Shown here: positions 1 through 8,253 of the stretch, one piece after another
How positions within the stretch are numbered: the stretch's first letter is position 1
Layout: every line of letters starts with the position of its first letter
Assembly (NCBI GenBank): GCA_002315565.1
Contig: DCHD01000037.1
Coordinates: forward strand, 1 to 16,951
Length of the DNA: 16,951 nt
DNA from: Solobacterium sp. UBA1761
GTDB lineage: Bacteria > Bacillota_I > Bacilli_A > Erysipelotrichales > Erysipelotrichaceae
Direction: 5' to 3'
Notes under the pieces: model-generated
Databases searched by the model: none
The model's input: only the letters and a program-made list of their open reading frames with translations
What the model was told of the DNA's origin: nothing
Translations under genes and position numbers: made by a program

Positions 1-24
1 GGACATTTTCAATTTGGATTCACA

Positions 25-1053
25 TTATTTTTCTTTAAAATAAGCATCAATACGTGTCTTTACGTTTTCTCTTAAATTTCCAAAGTACATGGAATATTCT
101 TTTGAATGGAATGACTCGGTTGAGAATGACAGTTCATTGATAGTATATTCATCAGAGCTTCTTGTAGTACAGATAATCGTTTTTCTTTCAAGATTAATCT
201 GTGCATCATCTCTACCTTCTTCAAAAGTATAGGAATCATATGTCGGAGCAACATTAATCATACCTTTATTCAGATCTTTTGAAGCGTAGGTATCATCTGT
301 TTTCCAGTTTAAAGGATTGATAACCATCGGATTTTCAGGAAGGAGAATTGACTTGCCGGTAGCAGTTGCGCCTTCAGTTGTAAAAGAGATAACTACATTG
401 ACATCATCTTCTTTTTCAGCAAACTTAAGACCAGTCTCCTCATTGAAGATATCTTCTGATGGTGCCATTCCTATCACATAGGCAGCAACCATTCTTGAAA
501 GATAATCCTTATGTTCCTGCATGTAATGAGTAAGCACCGTTATAAGCATAGCTGAACCCTGAGAGTGTCCTGCCAGAACAAACGGTTTACCGTTATTATA
601 GTTTTCAAAGTAATAATCCAGGGCGGCCGCTATATCGTAATAAGCCTTGGAATTATCCAGAAGTTTTAAGAAAGTAGCGTTGTCTTTATTGCAGCCATCT
701 ATAACTGACATAGCAATCTGTCTGTAATACGGCATATAGACATTGCATGATTCCTCATAGGCAGATGTCTGACACAGTCTTATAACATAGGCCATGGTTT
801 CCATTTCGCTGATTGATGCGAAGCCGTCTTCATTTTCTGTTGTCATTGCGACAGTCGGATAGATATAGAAAACATCAACCTCTTTGGTTCCATCTTTCTG
901 AATATCCACCCAGTTGGTGTCATCAGAATAATCAAGTGTTTCAATAGTTTCTTTTGTTTCAGTAGACAATTCGGTTGCATAATCTTCAGCTTTACATGAA
1001 CATAACGCAATAAGCATACATACAACCAATAAACTTTTAATAATTTTTTTCAT
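25..1053 (-). CDS. DUF3089-type alpha/beta-hydrolase lipoprotein
   Basis: This is a 342-residue predicted lipoprotein. Residues 1-20 form a lipoprotein signal: KK, then a hydrophobic stretch, ending in LCSC with Cys20 as the likely lipidation site. It should be anchored on the outer face of the membrane. The mature part carries GHSQGS (residues 162-167), a serine-hydrolase nucleophile elbow with Ser164, and an early VFYIYPT strand typical of the DUF3089 family. That family is an alpha/beta-hydrolase fold group whose substrate is generally unknown; esterase or lipase-like activity is inference. The start has a plausible ribosome binding site (AGGA, 7 nt upstream). A hairpin separates it from the yhfW-like gene upstream, so it is probably not part of that operon. 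Confidence 0.85.
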   Translation of the reverse strand: MKKIIKSLLVVCMLIALCSCKAEDYATELSTETKETIETLDYSDDTNWVDIQKDGTKEVDVFYIYPTVAMTTENEDGFASISEMETMAYVIRLCQTSAYEESCNVYMPYYRQIAMSVIDGCNKDNATFLKLLDNSKAYYDIAAALDYYFENYNNGKPFVLAGHSQGSAMLITVLTHYMQEHKDYLSRMVAAYVIGMAPSEDIFNEETGLKFAEKEDDVNVVISFTTEGATATGKSILLPENPMVINPLNWKTDDTYASKDLNKGMINVAPTYDSYTFEEGRDDAQINLERKTIICTTRSSDEYTINELSFSTESFHSKEYSMYFGNLRENVKTRIDAYFKEK

Positions 1054-1086
1054 AATTTAATCCTATGTTATTTCCTTTATTTTTAA

Positions 1087-1114
1087 AAGTGATATTCGTT
1101 TTAGAATATCACTT
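1087..1114 (-). terminator. Terminator-like hairpin at the end of the long yhf operon
   Basis: An 11-bp perfect stem (AAGTGATATTC paired with GAATATCACTT) encloses a 6-nt loop, 3 nt after the stop codon of the yhfW-like gene. On the minus strand it is followed by TTTT and an A/T-rich stretch, so the U-tract is short and interrupted. The position fits an operon end. It probably separates the operon from the downstream lipoprotein gene, though read-through is possible. Confidence 0.65.
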
Positions 1115-1117
1115 ATT

Positions 1118-2326
1118 TTATTGAATTATATCCAGGAATGATTCTCCATTTTCCGGTTTATCAACACCGAGATAATCACATGCTGTAGCACCAACATCAC
1201 TCAGTGATTTTCTCAAACCGATCTTTCTGGAATTGACACCTTTTCTATAGACAAGCAGAGGTACATTTTCTCTTGTGTGTCTGGATGAACCGATATCCGG
1301 ATCATTTCCATGGTCTGCCTGAATAAGAAGGATATCATCATCAGTAAGCATTTCTATGACTTCTCCGATACCTTTATCGGCCTGTTCAAGAATGTGTTTA
1401 TATACTGTAGCATCCTGAGAATGGCCTGCCAGGTCAGTCTCCTGAATGTTTGTGCAGATAAAACCTTCTTTCATTCTTCTTAAAGCATCTTTGGTAAGTT
1501 CCATACATTCAGGTGTCGGTACACATGAATAACTTTCACCGCCGTCATTGGCTACGATATCTGCTACCTTACCGATAAGAATGCATTCTTTACCTGCTTT
1601 GGTGAGTATGGTTGGGGCCTGAACGTTTTTGTCTACGCCATAACCCAGGTGTCTACACTGATAGCCCTGTTCATATGACTTGGACTTGGCAGAAGCAATA
1701 CCAATGAATTTGCCCTGTCTGATTTCTTCAGCATTGTAAAGATCCTGCATATTGTTGCCGGTACCACCGAAGACGATTACTCTTCCGACAGTTACAACCT
1801 GTCTTACCAGCTCTGCAATTTCATGTTCTTTTTCAAATGATATATAGTCAAGCGGAGCTGTAACGTTATAGCACATACCCAGGTCTGCTTCAAGATTATC
1901 AGCTACAGTTACATAATCGTCGCATACAACATAACGTAAACCCTCATGTTCAACTACTTCAACCTTATGTCCGTGTTCCTTAAGAATGTTGCACACGGCT
2001 TCTACGTGAGTCTGAAAAGGATCTACACTTGGTTTTTTAGGAAGTGTACCCATAATTTCCTGATGGCCCATGAATGTATCAGCACCAAAATGCATCAGTT
2101 CAGCCTTGCCATAGTTTGCCACAGGACTGAAATGCATTTTCTCGCTTTCTTCCCCGTAAGCATTCATCAGCCCGAGTTTTTCAAGATTTGGCAAGTAAAG
2201 ATCTGGATGGCGTTTCAGAATGCTTCTTAGTGTATTTGCCGTTTCATCACCAGGTCTGGCAACAGCAGCATCTTTCATCGCGCCCATACCAAAACCATCA
2301 AGAACAATAACAATAAACCTTCTCAC
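1118..2326 (-). CDS. yhfW: YhfW-like phosphopentomutase-family metalloenzyme
   Basis: This 402-residue protein belongs to the alkaline phosphatase / phosphopentomutase (DeoB) superfamily. Visible motifs are VLDGFG with metal-ligand Asp10, DTFMGHQEIMG (83-93), TDLAGH (297-302), ADHGNDP (337-343) and HTRE (350-353). These match the two-metal site of DeoB. The DeoB phospho-acceptor threonine (DTxTGHWE) is kept as Thr84, while the flanking residues differ (FMGHQE). Sugar 1-phosphate/5-phosphate interconversion is therefore plausible, but the locus suggests a different substrate from ribose phosphate. In E. coli the counterpart is YhfW. Translation starts at GTG in TAATGTGAGAAGG, just after the yhfS stop, with AGAGG about 6 nt upstream. 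It is the last gene of the operon. Confidence 0.88.
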   Translation of the reverse strand: MRRFIVIVLDGFGMGAMKDAAVARPGDETANTLRSILKRHPDLYLPNLEKLGLMNAYGEESEKMHFSPVANYGKAELMHFGADTFMGHQEIMGTLPKKPSVDPFQTHVEAVCNILKEHGHKVEVVEHEGLRYVVCDDYVTVADNLEADLGMCYNVTAPLDYISFEKEHEIAELVRQVVTVGRVIVFGGTGNNMQDLYNAEEIRQGKFIGIASAKSKSYEQGYQCRHLGYGVDKNVQAPTILTKAGKECILIGKVADIVANDGGESYSCVPTPECMELTKDALRRMKEGFICTNIQETDLAGHSQDATVYKHILEQADKGIGEVIEMLTDDDILLIQADHGNDPDIGSSRHTRENVPLLVYRKGVNSRKIGLRKSLSDVGATACDYLGVDKPENGESFLDIIQ

Positions 2327-2327
2327 A

Positions 2328-3428
2328 TTATGCCTCTAAAGCCATTTCAATAGCTTTTACCAGTATTCTGATAACTGTTTGCGCACCGGCACGGTTAGGA
2401 TTGATTCTGATCATGCGGTCAATCAGTGTCGGATCTTCTTTTAAGAATGTTCCGGATGCCTTATAGAACATCGGAACAAGTTCGTATTTTGATTCTGCCC
2501 CTACAGGATTAGGAAGACCACCGAGTTTTTCAGTATATTCAAGCACTTTCTTGGCGATTGGCTTCTCGAGTTCAACCAGAATTACTTTAGACTGGGCGTT
2601 GGCAATAAATGCCTCTTTGATTCCTGGAACACCTTTTCTTACTGCTTCCAGTACTTTTTCACCTTCTATAGCCTGAACTGCCAGCATTACCGGAGCATAG
2701 ACAAGTCCTCTTAAGGCTTCCATAGCTTCAAAGCCCTGAACCTGACAACCCCCTGAATAATGCATCTTTTTTATCTTTTCAATATATTCTTTTTTGCCTA
2801 CTACACAGCCTATTCCTTCAGGTCCTTGCAGTTTGAAACATGAGAAAGTGGTAAGATCACTTCCCATTTCGCATCCGACCTTTTCAATCTTCATTACGGC
2901 ATAGTTATCATCGGTCAATACAGGAATATCAATACATTCTTTTATTGTTCTGATTACTTCTTCTGCTTCATAACAGTCATATTTCTTCTGTCTTGAAATC
3001 TGAACCAGAGCAGCCTTAATGTCAGGATTATTCTTTACAGTTTCTTTAATAGATTCAAGATTGTTGAAATCCGCAGTTACTGTCTTAAGTCCGAACATAT
3101 CAAAGCTTACCTGAGTGGTAGGATATACCGGAGCATCATGAATAAGAATCTTTTCGCCAGGACTCAGAATAACTGATAAAGCATATCTAATTGAACCTGT
3201 GCCTGATCCTCTGACCAGTACCGCATCTTCAGCATTAAAAAACTCTGCAATCGCTTTTTCAGCCTTCAATGTATAATCAGGCTTGTTTGTACCTTTCTTT
3301 ACACCAAGATCACCTCTTGTCAAAGACTCAAGTCCAGTGAAATTATTCATCATGCAGTCAATCATTCTGAACTGCTTTTGCTTTGCTTCTTCTACACTAA
3401 TACTTTTTAATGGGCAGACTTTATTCAT
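2328..3428 (-). CDS. yhfS: YhfS-like PLP-dependent fold-type I enzyme
   Basis: This is a fold-type I PLP enzyme, resembling cystathionine gamma-synthase or aminotransferases, and corresponds to E. coli YhfS. Counting from the preferred start it has 366 residues. VRGSGTGSIRYAL (about 72-84) is the phosphate-binding segment. TDDNYAV holds the Asp that contacts the PLP ring nitrogen (173/174). TTFSCFKLQGPEG contains the probable Schiff-base lysine, Lys199. An upstream in-frame ATG at 3446 exists. I prefer the ATG at 3428 because GAGGTG lies 6 nt before it and the gap to the amidase-like stop codon is then 1 nt. Reaction and substrate are unknown; elimination, replacement or transamination of an amino acid-like compound is possible. 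It sits between the amidase-like and yhfW-like genes. Confidence 0.85.
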   Translation of the reverse strand: MNKVCPLKSISVEEAKQKQFRMIDCMMNNFTGLESLTRGDLGVKKGTNKPDYTLKAEKAIAEFFNAEDAVLVRGSGTGSIRYALSVILSPGEKILIHDAPVYPTTQVSFDMFGLKTVTADFNNLESIKETVKNNPDIKAALVQISRQKKYDCYEAEEVIRTIKECIDIPVLTDDNYAVMKIEKVGCEMGSDLTTFSCFKLQGPEGIGCVVGKKEYIEKIKKMHYSGGCQVQGFEAMEALRGLVYAPVMLAVQAIEGEKVLEAVRKGVPGIKEAFIANAQSKVILVELEKPIAKKVLEYTEKLGGLPNPVGAESKYELVPMFYKASGTFLKEDPTLIDRMIRINPNRAGAQTVIRILVKAIEMALEA

Positions 3429-3429
3429 G

Positions 3430-4398
3430 TTACACCTCGTATTCATCTATATAGTAATTCTTCAGATCAAGGAAATATCTTTCAATCAGTTCATCATGAA
3501 CATCCTCAACATATTCACTGAGCTTAAGAAGTTTTTCAACCTTTTCTTTCTTTGATTCACACACAAGAAGGATGGCACAGCCTAGTTCTCTTGTCGGAAT
3601 GCACATTGTGGTTGCTCCAGCTATATTGCAGACACGGATATATCCCTTTCCTGATTCGTTCTGTATCTTTTTTGTTCTTTCATCAAAATGACCAAAAAGA
3701 CTGTCGCCAAAGCCATAAAGATCTACCGGACCTTCTTTAAGCATCAGTACATCACACTTTGAAAGTGTATCTTTAAGATATTCAGTCAGTTCATTTCTTG
3801 GAAGCATTGCATCCTTAAGTTTAATTACTTCAGAGTCAATGCCTTCATATCTTGAATCAGAAAATACTTTTCCATAATTATCACCAGCTTCGATACCGAT
3901 AGAATCTTGAATTGCCTTATAGATAAGTTTTCTCTCTCTTGACATGAAACCGATGGAGTTTGTCGCAACCATACCGTCAGTATTTGGCTTGAGCTTCTGT
4001 TCACGGTTTTCTTCAATGAGTTTTGAAATGAAACCATAGATATTGACACACATTGCCGGTGCCAGTACTGAGCCTCCGCCATCATTGCCAATACCAAGGT
4101 CGTTGATTCCAGCAAAGACATTTAGTGCTGTGCCAGAACTTGAACCTGACATGTAATGACCGGTAATCGGATTGATCAGTTCAATATCTACCGCTCTACC
4201 GGCAAGACGGGATTTCTTGTCAATTGTATGTAATGCGAAACCGGTTTTTTCCAGTTTCTTCATTAAGGTATTGGGAATGCTTTTAACATTCTTGATACCG
4301 ACAAGGATTTTATCTTCTTCACAATCAAAAACCCTTATAACTGATTTATAAGGATTATCGATTGCCAAACGATGCTGTAATATATATTTTTCTTTCAT
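3430..4398 (-). CDS. Compact amidase-signature-family enzyme
   Basis: A 322-residue protein with the core of the amidase signature family: SGSSSGTA (84-91) followed by GIGNDGGGSVLAPA (102-115). Ser86 and Ser110 lie 24 residues apart, as do the cis-Ser and nucleophile Ser in fatty-acid amide hydrolase and GatA-type enzymes. Lys36 in VGIKNV may be the catalytic Lys of the xxKDN motif, but the segment between it and Ser86 is about 25 residues shorter than usual. Total length is well below the usual 450-500, with most of the C-terminal region missing. It probably hydrolyses an amide; substrate unknown. The start overlaps the stop of the yhfX-like gene (TAATG), showing translational coupling. I do not recall this gene in the E. 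coli yhf locus, so it may be a lineage-specific addition. Confidence 0.72.
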   Translation of the reverse strand: MKEKYILQHRLAIDNPYKSVIRVFDCEEDKILVGIKNVKSIPNTLMKKLEKTGFALHTIDKKSRLAGRAVDIELINPITGHYMSGSSSGTALNVFAGINDLGIGNDGGGSVLAPAMCVNIYGFISKLIEENREQKLKPNTDGMVATNSIGFMSRERKLIYKAIQDSIGIEAGDNYGKVFSDSRYEGIDSEVIKLKDAMLPRNELTEYLKDTLSKCDVLMLKEGPVDLYGFGDSLFGHFDERTKKIQNESGKGYIRVCNIAGATTMCIPTRELGCAILLVCESKKEKVEKLLKLSEYVEDVHDELIERYFLDLKNYYIDEYEV

Positions 4399-5570
4399 TA
4401 CCAGTTCTTTTTTATCTCTTTGCCTAAGGCATCATACAGTCCAATCAGATTTGGCATATTCTTTAAGATGCCGGCAACAACTGCTACCTGGCTTCTGGTA
4501 GTAAATATCTGTGTTCGATAAGCCATGATACAGGTGTCACCTACATTCTGATTGCCGTCAAGTTCATAGTGATAATCAATTGAATCCATATCTGGAGCAG
4601 CAACCTTGACCATCTTCAGATCTTCATATTTGCTTCCGACAAGACAGTTTTCCATGTGACCTCTTCTGTAGTGTCCGCCACCATAGCAGTATGCCTTATC
4701 TAAGAAGTTATGTGATACTTCAGATACATAACAGTAGGCTACTTTTTCTGGTTGATTACTTACCTTATGAAGTGGAGTTGTACCAGTCAGTCCGTGCCCC
4801 GGTTCACATGAACAGATGTTTCCACCTATCTTTTTAACCAGTTCAATTGAAGCGGTACATGATGCACTTGGAAGATTTACCATATAGTCTTTATATCCAA
4901 GTCCATCAAGAACAATCTTAGCTCTTTCCGCACCATTGACATTGACTGTTTCTTTTATTGCGTTTTCCTTTGAATCAAACAGTAATGCAGGGAATACGGT
5001 AATACCGCCGAATTCAACATTTCCAAGACCTTCAATATGTTTCAGTATTTCAGGAAGATTGCTGCTTCTAAATCCGGCAATCTGCCCTGAATACATTTCA
5101 GCATCCTCGTCCGTTATACGGATGAGCAGTTTCTGTTTTAAACCAAGTTTTTTACATGCTTCGTTTATCTCATCAATCTTCTCGATTGAATAGACAGTAC
5201 AGTAATCCGGTTTATTCGAAAGTATCTTTTCTAAAGCGGCTTCAGGAATCTGTACAAGATGACCGACATTTGAAATATGAATGTTGTTTTCAATCATGGT
5301 AAGTGCTTCATTGAAGTCAACTGCAACACAGCCCTTGAATCCGGCATCAATCAGTTTTCTGGCAACAAGTGGATTTCTGCCAATCTGCTTGAGCATGAAA
5401 TAAAGCTCCACACCAAGTGGCTTTGCTTTTTCAACCATTGATAAAGCATTTTCATAAATGGCATCCAGATCAAGCACATAGGTATCAGGAAGAATCTCTT
5501 TCTTTCTGTGCAGGTCAAAAGCTGCCTTTAAGAGATGTTGGTTATTTTCTTTTAACTTTTCAACAAACAT
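4398..5570 (-). CDS. yhfX: YhfX-like PLP enzyme with alanine-racemase-type N-terminal barrel
   Basis: A 390-residue fold-type III PLP protein. YVLDLDAIYENA (31-42) followed by LYFMLKQ matches the beta-1 and PLP-lysine region of the alanine racemase N-terminal domain, with Lys61 as the probable Schiff base. FKGCVAVDFNEAL follows as the next strand and helix. The C-terminal half (VNLPSAS, SCEPGHGLTGTTP, YCYGGGHY) is characteristic of the YhfX group rather than of true alanine racemase. It may racemise or decarboxylate an amino acid-like substrate; the activity is not established. It begins 2 nt after the php stop codon with only a weak ribosome binding site, so its translation is probably coupled to php. 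Confidence 0.86.
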   Translation of the reverse strand: MFVEKLKENNQHLLKAAFDLHRKKEILPDTYVLDLDAIYENALSMVEKAKPLGVELYFMLKQIGRNPLVARKLIDAGFKGCVAVDFNEALTMIENNIHISNVGHLVQIPEAALEKILSNKPDYCTVYSIEKIDEINEACKKLGLKQKLLIRITDEDAEMYSGQIAGFRSSNLPEILKHIEGLGNVEFGGITVFPALLFDSKENAIKETVNVNGAERAKIVLDGLGYKDYMVNLPSASCTASIELVKKIGGNICSCEPGHGLTGTTPLHKVSNQPEKVAYCYVSEVSHNFLDKAYCYGGGHYRRGHMENCLVGSKYEDLKMVKVAAPDMDSIDYHYELDGNQNVGDTCIMAYRTQIFTTRSQVAVVAGILKNMPNLIGLYDALGKEIKKNW

Positions 5571-5572
5571 AT

Positions 5573-6475
5573 TCAGTTATCCAGAATCCTTGCAATATTT
5601 TCCTTCAGCAGTTTATTCAGATCTTCATCTTTGATTCCATACTCTTTAAGTAATGGTACTACTTTATTCATTACAGCAGTATAGCCATCCTTGCCATAGC
5701 TTGTAAAATAAGTTCTTCTTGAAACATCATTTGAAAGAACGATATGGTCACCATATCCTTTTTCAATCAGTGTCATTATATTGTGGGCCCTTGTCTCATC
5801 AGACTGATAAGCTACTTTGCCACAGGTATCAAAACCGATGTTGACACCTTTCTTCAATAATTCAATATGATAATCAGTGTCATCAATAAGATCCTGATGA
5901 CCGATGATAATCTTGTCAGGGTTCATACCTTTGCTCAATAAAGTTTCAACTGTTTCCATGGCTGTAAATCTGCCTGTATGTGTTGAAACAGCAAAACCGG
6001 TTCTTGCTGCAGCAATACCGGCGGCTTCAAGAATCTTCTTTTCGTGTCCAACAAATTCTTTAGGACTTGAAGCAATCTCGGCAATGATACCTGCTTTAAT
6101 GCCTGTATCATCTATTCCTTCTACAAGTTCTTTCTCATAAATCTTTGCGATATCTTCTGCTGTCATATCATCGAGATATTCAGGATGATATTCACTCAGA
6201 TAAAAACCTGTAGAACATACTATATTCAAGTGAGTTTTCTCACTGATTTCTTTCAACTTTAAAACGTCACGCCACATATCAATGGTCGTAACTTCAACTG
6301 CACCTTCAATACCGCCTTCCATGGCCTTAAGTATTTCCGGCATTACTTCTTCTGGCGTGTCAATATTTGACTGGCCGTCATGTCTTACATGATCAAGATT
6401 AATAATAAAATGCTCGTGTGCTAATGTATTCCCAAATTCTTCTTTTTTTATGTCGCCTAATACTGTTCTGATCAT
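5573..6475 (-). CDS. php: Phosphotriesterase homology protein (PHP)
   Basis: A 300-residue TIM-barrel metal hydrolase of the amidohydrolase superfamily, related to bacterial phosphotriesterase. The full set of metal ligands is visible: His20 and His22 (AHEHF), Glu133 (IIAEIAS), His166 (STHTG), His193 (IGHQD) and Asp250 (SNDVS). A glutamate bridges the metals in place of the carboxylated lysine of phosphotriesterase, the hallmark of E. coli PHP (Glu125 there). Lactonase-like or phosphoester hydrolysis is possible; the natural substrate of PHP is unknown. Its GGAG ribosome binding site lies directly after a terminator-like hairpin, so expression may be lower than that of the upstream transporter-like genes. 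It ends in TGA, so the standard bacterial code applies. Confidence 0.92.
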   Translation of the reverse strand: MIRTVLGDIKKEEFGNTLAHEHFIINLDHVRHDGQSNIDTPEEVMPEILKAMEGGIEGAVEVTTIDMWRDVLKLKEISEKTHLNIVCSTGFYLSEYHPEYLDDMTAEDIAKIYEKELVEGIDDTGIKAGIIAEIASSPKEFVGHEKKILEAAGIAAARTGFAVSTHTGRFTAMETVETLLSKGMNPDKIIIGHQDLIDDTDYHIELLKKGVNIGFDTCGKVAYQSDETRAHNIMTLIEKGYGDHIVLSNDVSRRTYFTSYGKDGYTAVMNKVVPLLKEYGIKDEDLNKLLKENIARILDN

Positions 6476-6483
6476 ATTTCTCC

Positions 6484-6516
6484 AAAAAATCAGGGCCGCC
6501 CTTAAAAAGCGGCCCT
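6484..6516 (-). terminator. Intercistronic terminator-like hairpin between yhfU-1 and php
   Basis: An 8-bp GC-rich stem (AGGGCCGC / GCGGCCCT) closes a 9-nt loop. In the direction of transcription it is followed by GATTTTTT and then directly by the php ribosome binding site. It has the form of an intrinsic terminator, but it lies inside what otherwise looks like one operon. Partial termination, or mRNA processing and stabilisation, would reduce php-yhfX-amidase-yhfS-yhfW expression relative to the genes upstream. Confidence 0.75.
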
Positions 6517-6528
6517 TATAATTAAATG

Positions 6529-6909
6529 TTATTCTGGAATGCCTTCAGCTCTGTCAACCAAGGCCTGGACTACAGCAGGAACTACAATATCAGTATGTTC
6601 TTTAACATAACCGAAAGCCTTGTGCTTACCTGCATATACCATGTGACGAATCTCCTTGGCAGTTGGGCATTTACCCTGTTTAGATACAACTAAACAGTTT
6701 GAGTATCCAAGTACCATGATGGCAGTAGCTAAACTGCCGCCTGCACCTGTCATACAGCTGCCAAGATAGAAATCTGTTTCACCAGCTTTAACTCTTCTTG
6801 CAGCAACCATGTCTGGACCTGCTAAAGGTTCAACATGTCCTGCAAAATTCTTTTCAATTATCTGTTTTGTCTGAGTGGCTGATAAACCACAACATTCAAT
6901 TTTTAGCAT
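6529..6909 (-). CDS. yhfU: YhfU-like DUF2620 protein, copy 1
   Basis: A 126-residue soluble protein of the DUF2620 / YhfU family. It starts with a short beta strand and helix. The centre carries DFYLGSCMTGAGGSLA (46-61), a glycine-rich loop with Cys52, which is also present in the second copy in this window. It begins 4 nt after the yhfT-1 stop, so the two are translated together. YhfU and YhfT are paired twice here, which implies a joint function. The loop, C-x-T-G-x-G-G-S, recalls the Cys plus glycine-rich phosphate loop of some PTS IIB proteins. That comparison is only an inference, and the Cys is mid-protein rather than near the N-terminus as in IIB. No activity is known. Confidence 0.85.
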   Translation of the reverse strand: MLKIECCGLSATQTKQIIEKNFAGHVEPLAGPDMVAARRVKAGETDFYLGSCMTGAGGSLATAIMVLGYSNCLVVSKQGKCPTAKEIRHMVYAGKHKAFGYVKEHTDIVVPAVVQALVDRAEGIPE

Positions 6910-6913
6910 GTGA

Positions 6914-8221
6914 TTAACCTAATACGATAAATCCGCAAAGAATCATGATGTTGTAAAGAACACCAACAGCTACTGCAGCGATAGGGCCTACAGCAGTCTT
7001 AGGAAGACGCTGACCTGTTACTTCGTTAACAGTGTAGAAGCCACCAACGATACATAGACCTACAGCACCCCACATAGCATTTGCAGCCAGGAATGAACCG
7101 ATAGTCAGTGCTAAACCGATACAAGATACCATTGCATCACGGATATGGTCACCAGCCTGTGAAAGGCCTGGGAATTTAGCTAATAATTTACCTAATAAGC
7201 CAAGTAACTGAATTTCGATGAATTCAACTGCGAAACCAGCGATTGGAGCAAGGAACCAAAGTTTACCATAGAAGAATGAACCTGCTAACATACAAGCAGT
7301 CAGACCTACAGCCTGGTAAACACCAGTAGCTAATGAAGTAGAAACGATAAGTGGGATGAAGGCAATGATAACGCCGATCATAGCAATCTTGAATACTGCA
7401 ATGTCACCAGCCTGAACAGCTGCTGATAATGTAGCTGGCTGATAAGCCTGAGCTAATGTAGCGATACCTAAAGCGTTTAAAGCACCCTGAATGCAAAGAT
7501 ATAACCAGTTAGCTTTGATTCTCTTAGAATTCTTTTCGAACAGGTTTTCTTCTTCATCAGTAGTTTCAACTGCTGCTTCTTTCTTAGCACCAACAGCATA
7601 TACTACCAGCATGATCATACCAGCAAGCATAGCGAATGTGTATGGATATAGAGAAACAGCGAACTTAGCGAACTGAACTTTACCAACGATTGTACATAAT
7701 ACGTATACAGCAACCTGGATAATACCAGTAGTGATACCCTTCTTAGCATCATACTGACCAGCAACTGCTACTGCAGGATACATACAGAATACTGGAAGTG
7801 CAGGTGTAGAGATGTTAGTTAAGTCGTTTAAGAAGTTGTAAGGTAGAGCTGAGAATGCAGCATTGATTCCAGCAGTGCCCCAGAAACATAATGCGCCCCA
7901 AGCAGCACCTAAACCGATAGCAACCCACTTGTTAGGAGCCCAAGCACCTAAACAGTCAGTAGCAATTAATGTTAAGTGACAAGCAATTAAGCCATAACCT
8001 AACCACTGAGAGAAACCAGCAAGAACCCAACCGAATCCCATACCAGTAATAGTAACTGCGAATTCAGTACGAGTCATTCTGCCTTCCATTAATTCAGGGA
8101 AAACAGGTCTAGCACCATCGTTGAAGTTTGAAATGCACTTGTGAGACAGTAATGCAGCCCAAGCACAGATTGCGATCAGGATGATAGCTCTTCCCATTGC
8201 AGGGAATGTAAATTCAATCAT
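6914..8221 (-). CDS. yhfT: YhfT-like integral membrane protein, copy 1
   Basis: A 435-residue polytopic membrane protein of the YhfT family, with roughly ten or more hydrophobic segments, probably a transporter. A polar family motif follows the first helix: FNDGARPVFPELMEGRMTR (33-51). A second conserved region near residues 350-365 reads KFPGLSQAGDHIRDAM. Both occur in the second copy. A hydrophilic loop rich in Glu and Lys (KKEAAVETTDEEENLFEKNSK) separates the two halves. An AGGAGG ribosome binding site 8 nt before the ATG predicts strong translation. Its partner yhfU-1 follows immediately. Substrate unknown; the enzymes encoded downstream probably act on what it imports. Confidence 0.88.
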   Translation of the reverse strand: MIEFTFPAMGRAIILIAICAWAALLSHKCISNFNDGARPVFPELMEGRMTRTEFAVTITGMGFGWVLAGFSQWLGYGLIACHLTLIATDCLGAWAPNKWVAIGLGAAWGALCFWGTAGINAAFSALPYNFLNDLTNISTPALPVFCMYPAVAVAGQYDAKKGITTGIIQVAVYVLCTIVGKVQFAKFAVSLYPYTFAMLAGMIMLVVYAVGAKKEAAVETTDEEENLFEKNSKRIKANWLYLCIQGALNALGIATLAQAYQPATLSAAVQAGDIAVFKIAMIGVIIAFIPLIVSTSLATGVYQAVGLTACMLAGSFFYGKLWFLAPIAGFAVEFIEIQLLGLLGKLLAKFPGLSQAGDHIRDAMVSCIGLALTIGSFLAANAMWGAVGLCIVGGFYTVNEVTGQRLPKTAVGPIAAVAVGVLYNIMILCGFIVLG

Positions 8222-8253
8222 GTAATTTTCCTCCTCTTATTTAATTACACTCA

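Noticed and set aside
1946..2230. A 94-codon plus-strand open frame inside yhfW
   Set aside because: It is the reverse strand of a well-conserved enzyme with intact motifs, has no ribosome binding site, and its translation lacks any recognisable pattern. The same holds for the other opposite-strand frames.
3429..3446. Upstream ATG of the yhfS-like gene
   Set aside because: It overlaps the amidase-like gene by 17 nt. The ATG at 3428 has GAGGTG at proper spacing and gives the common tight junction.
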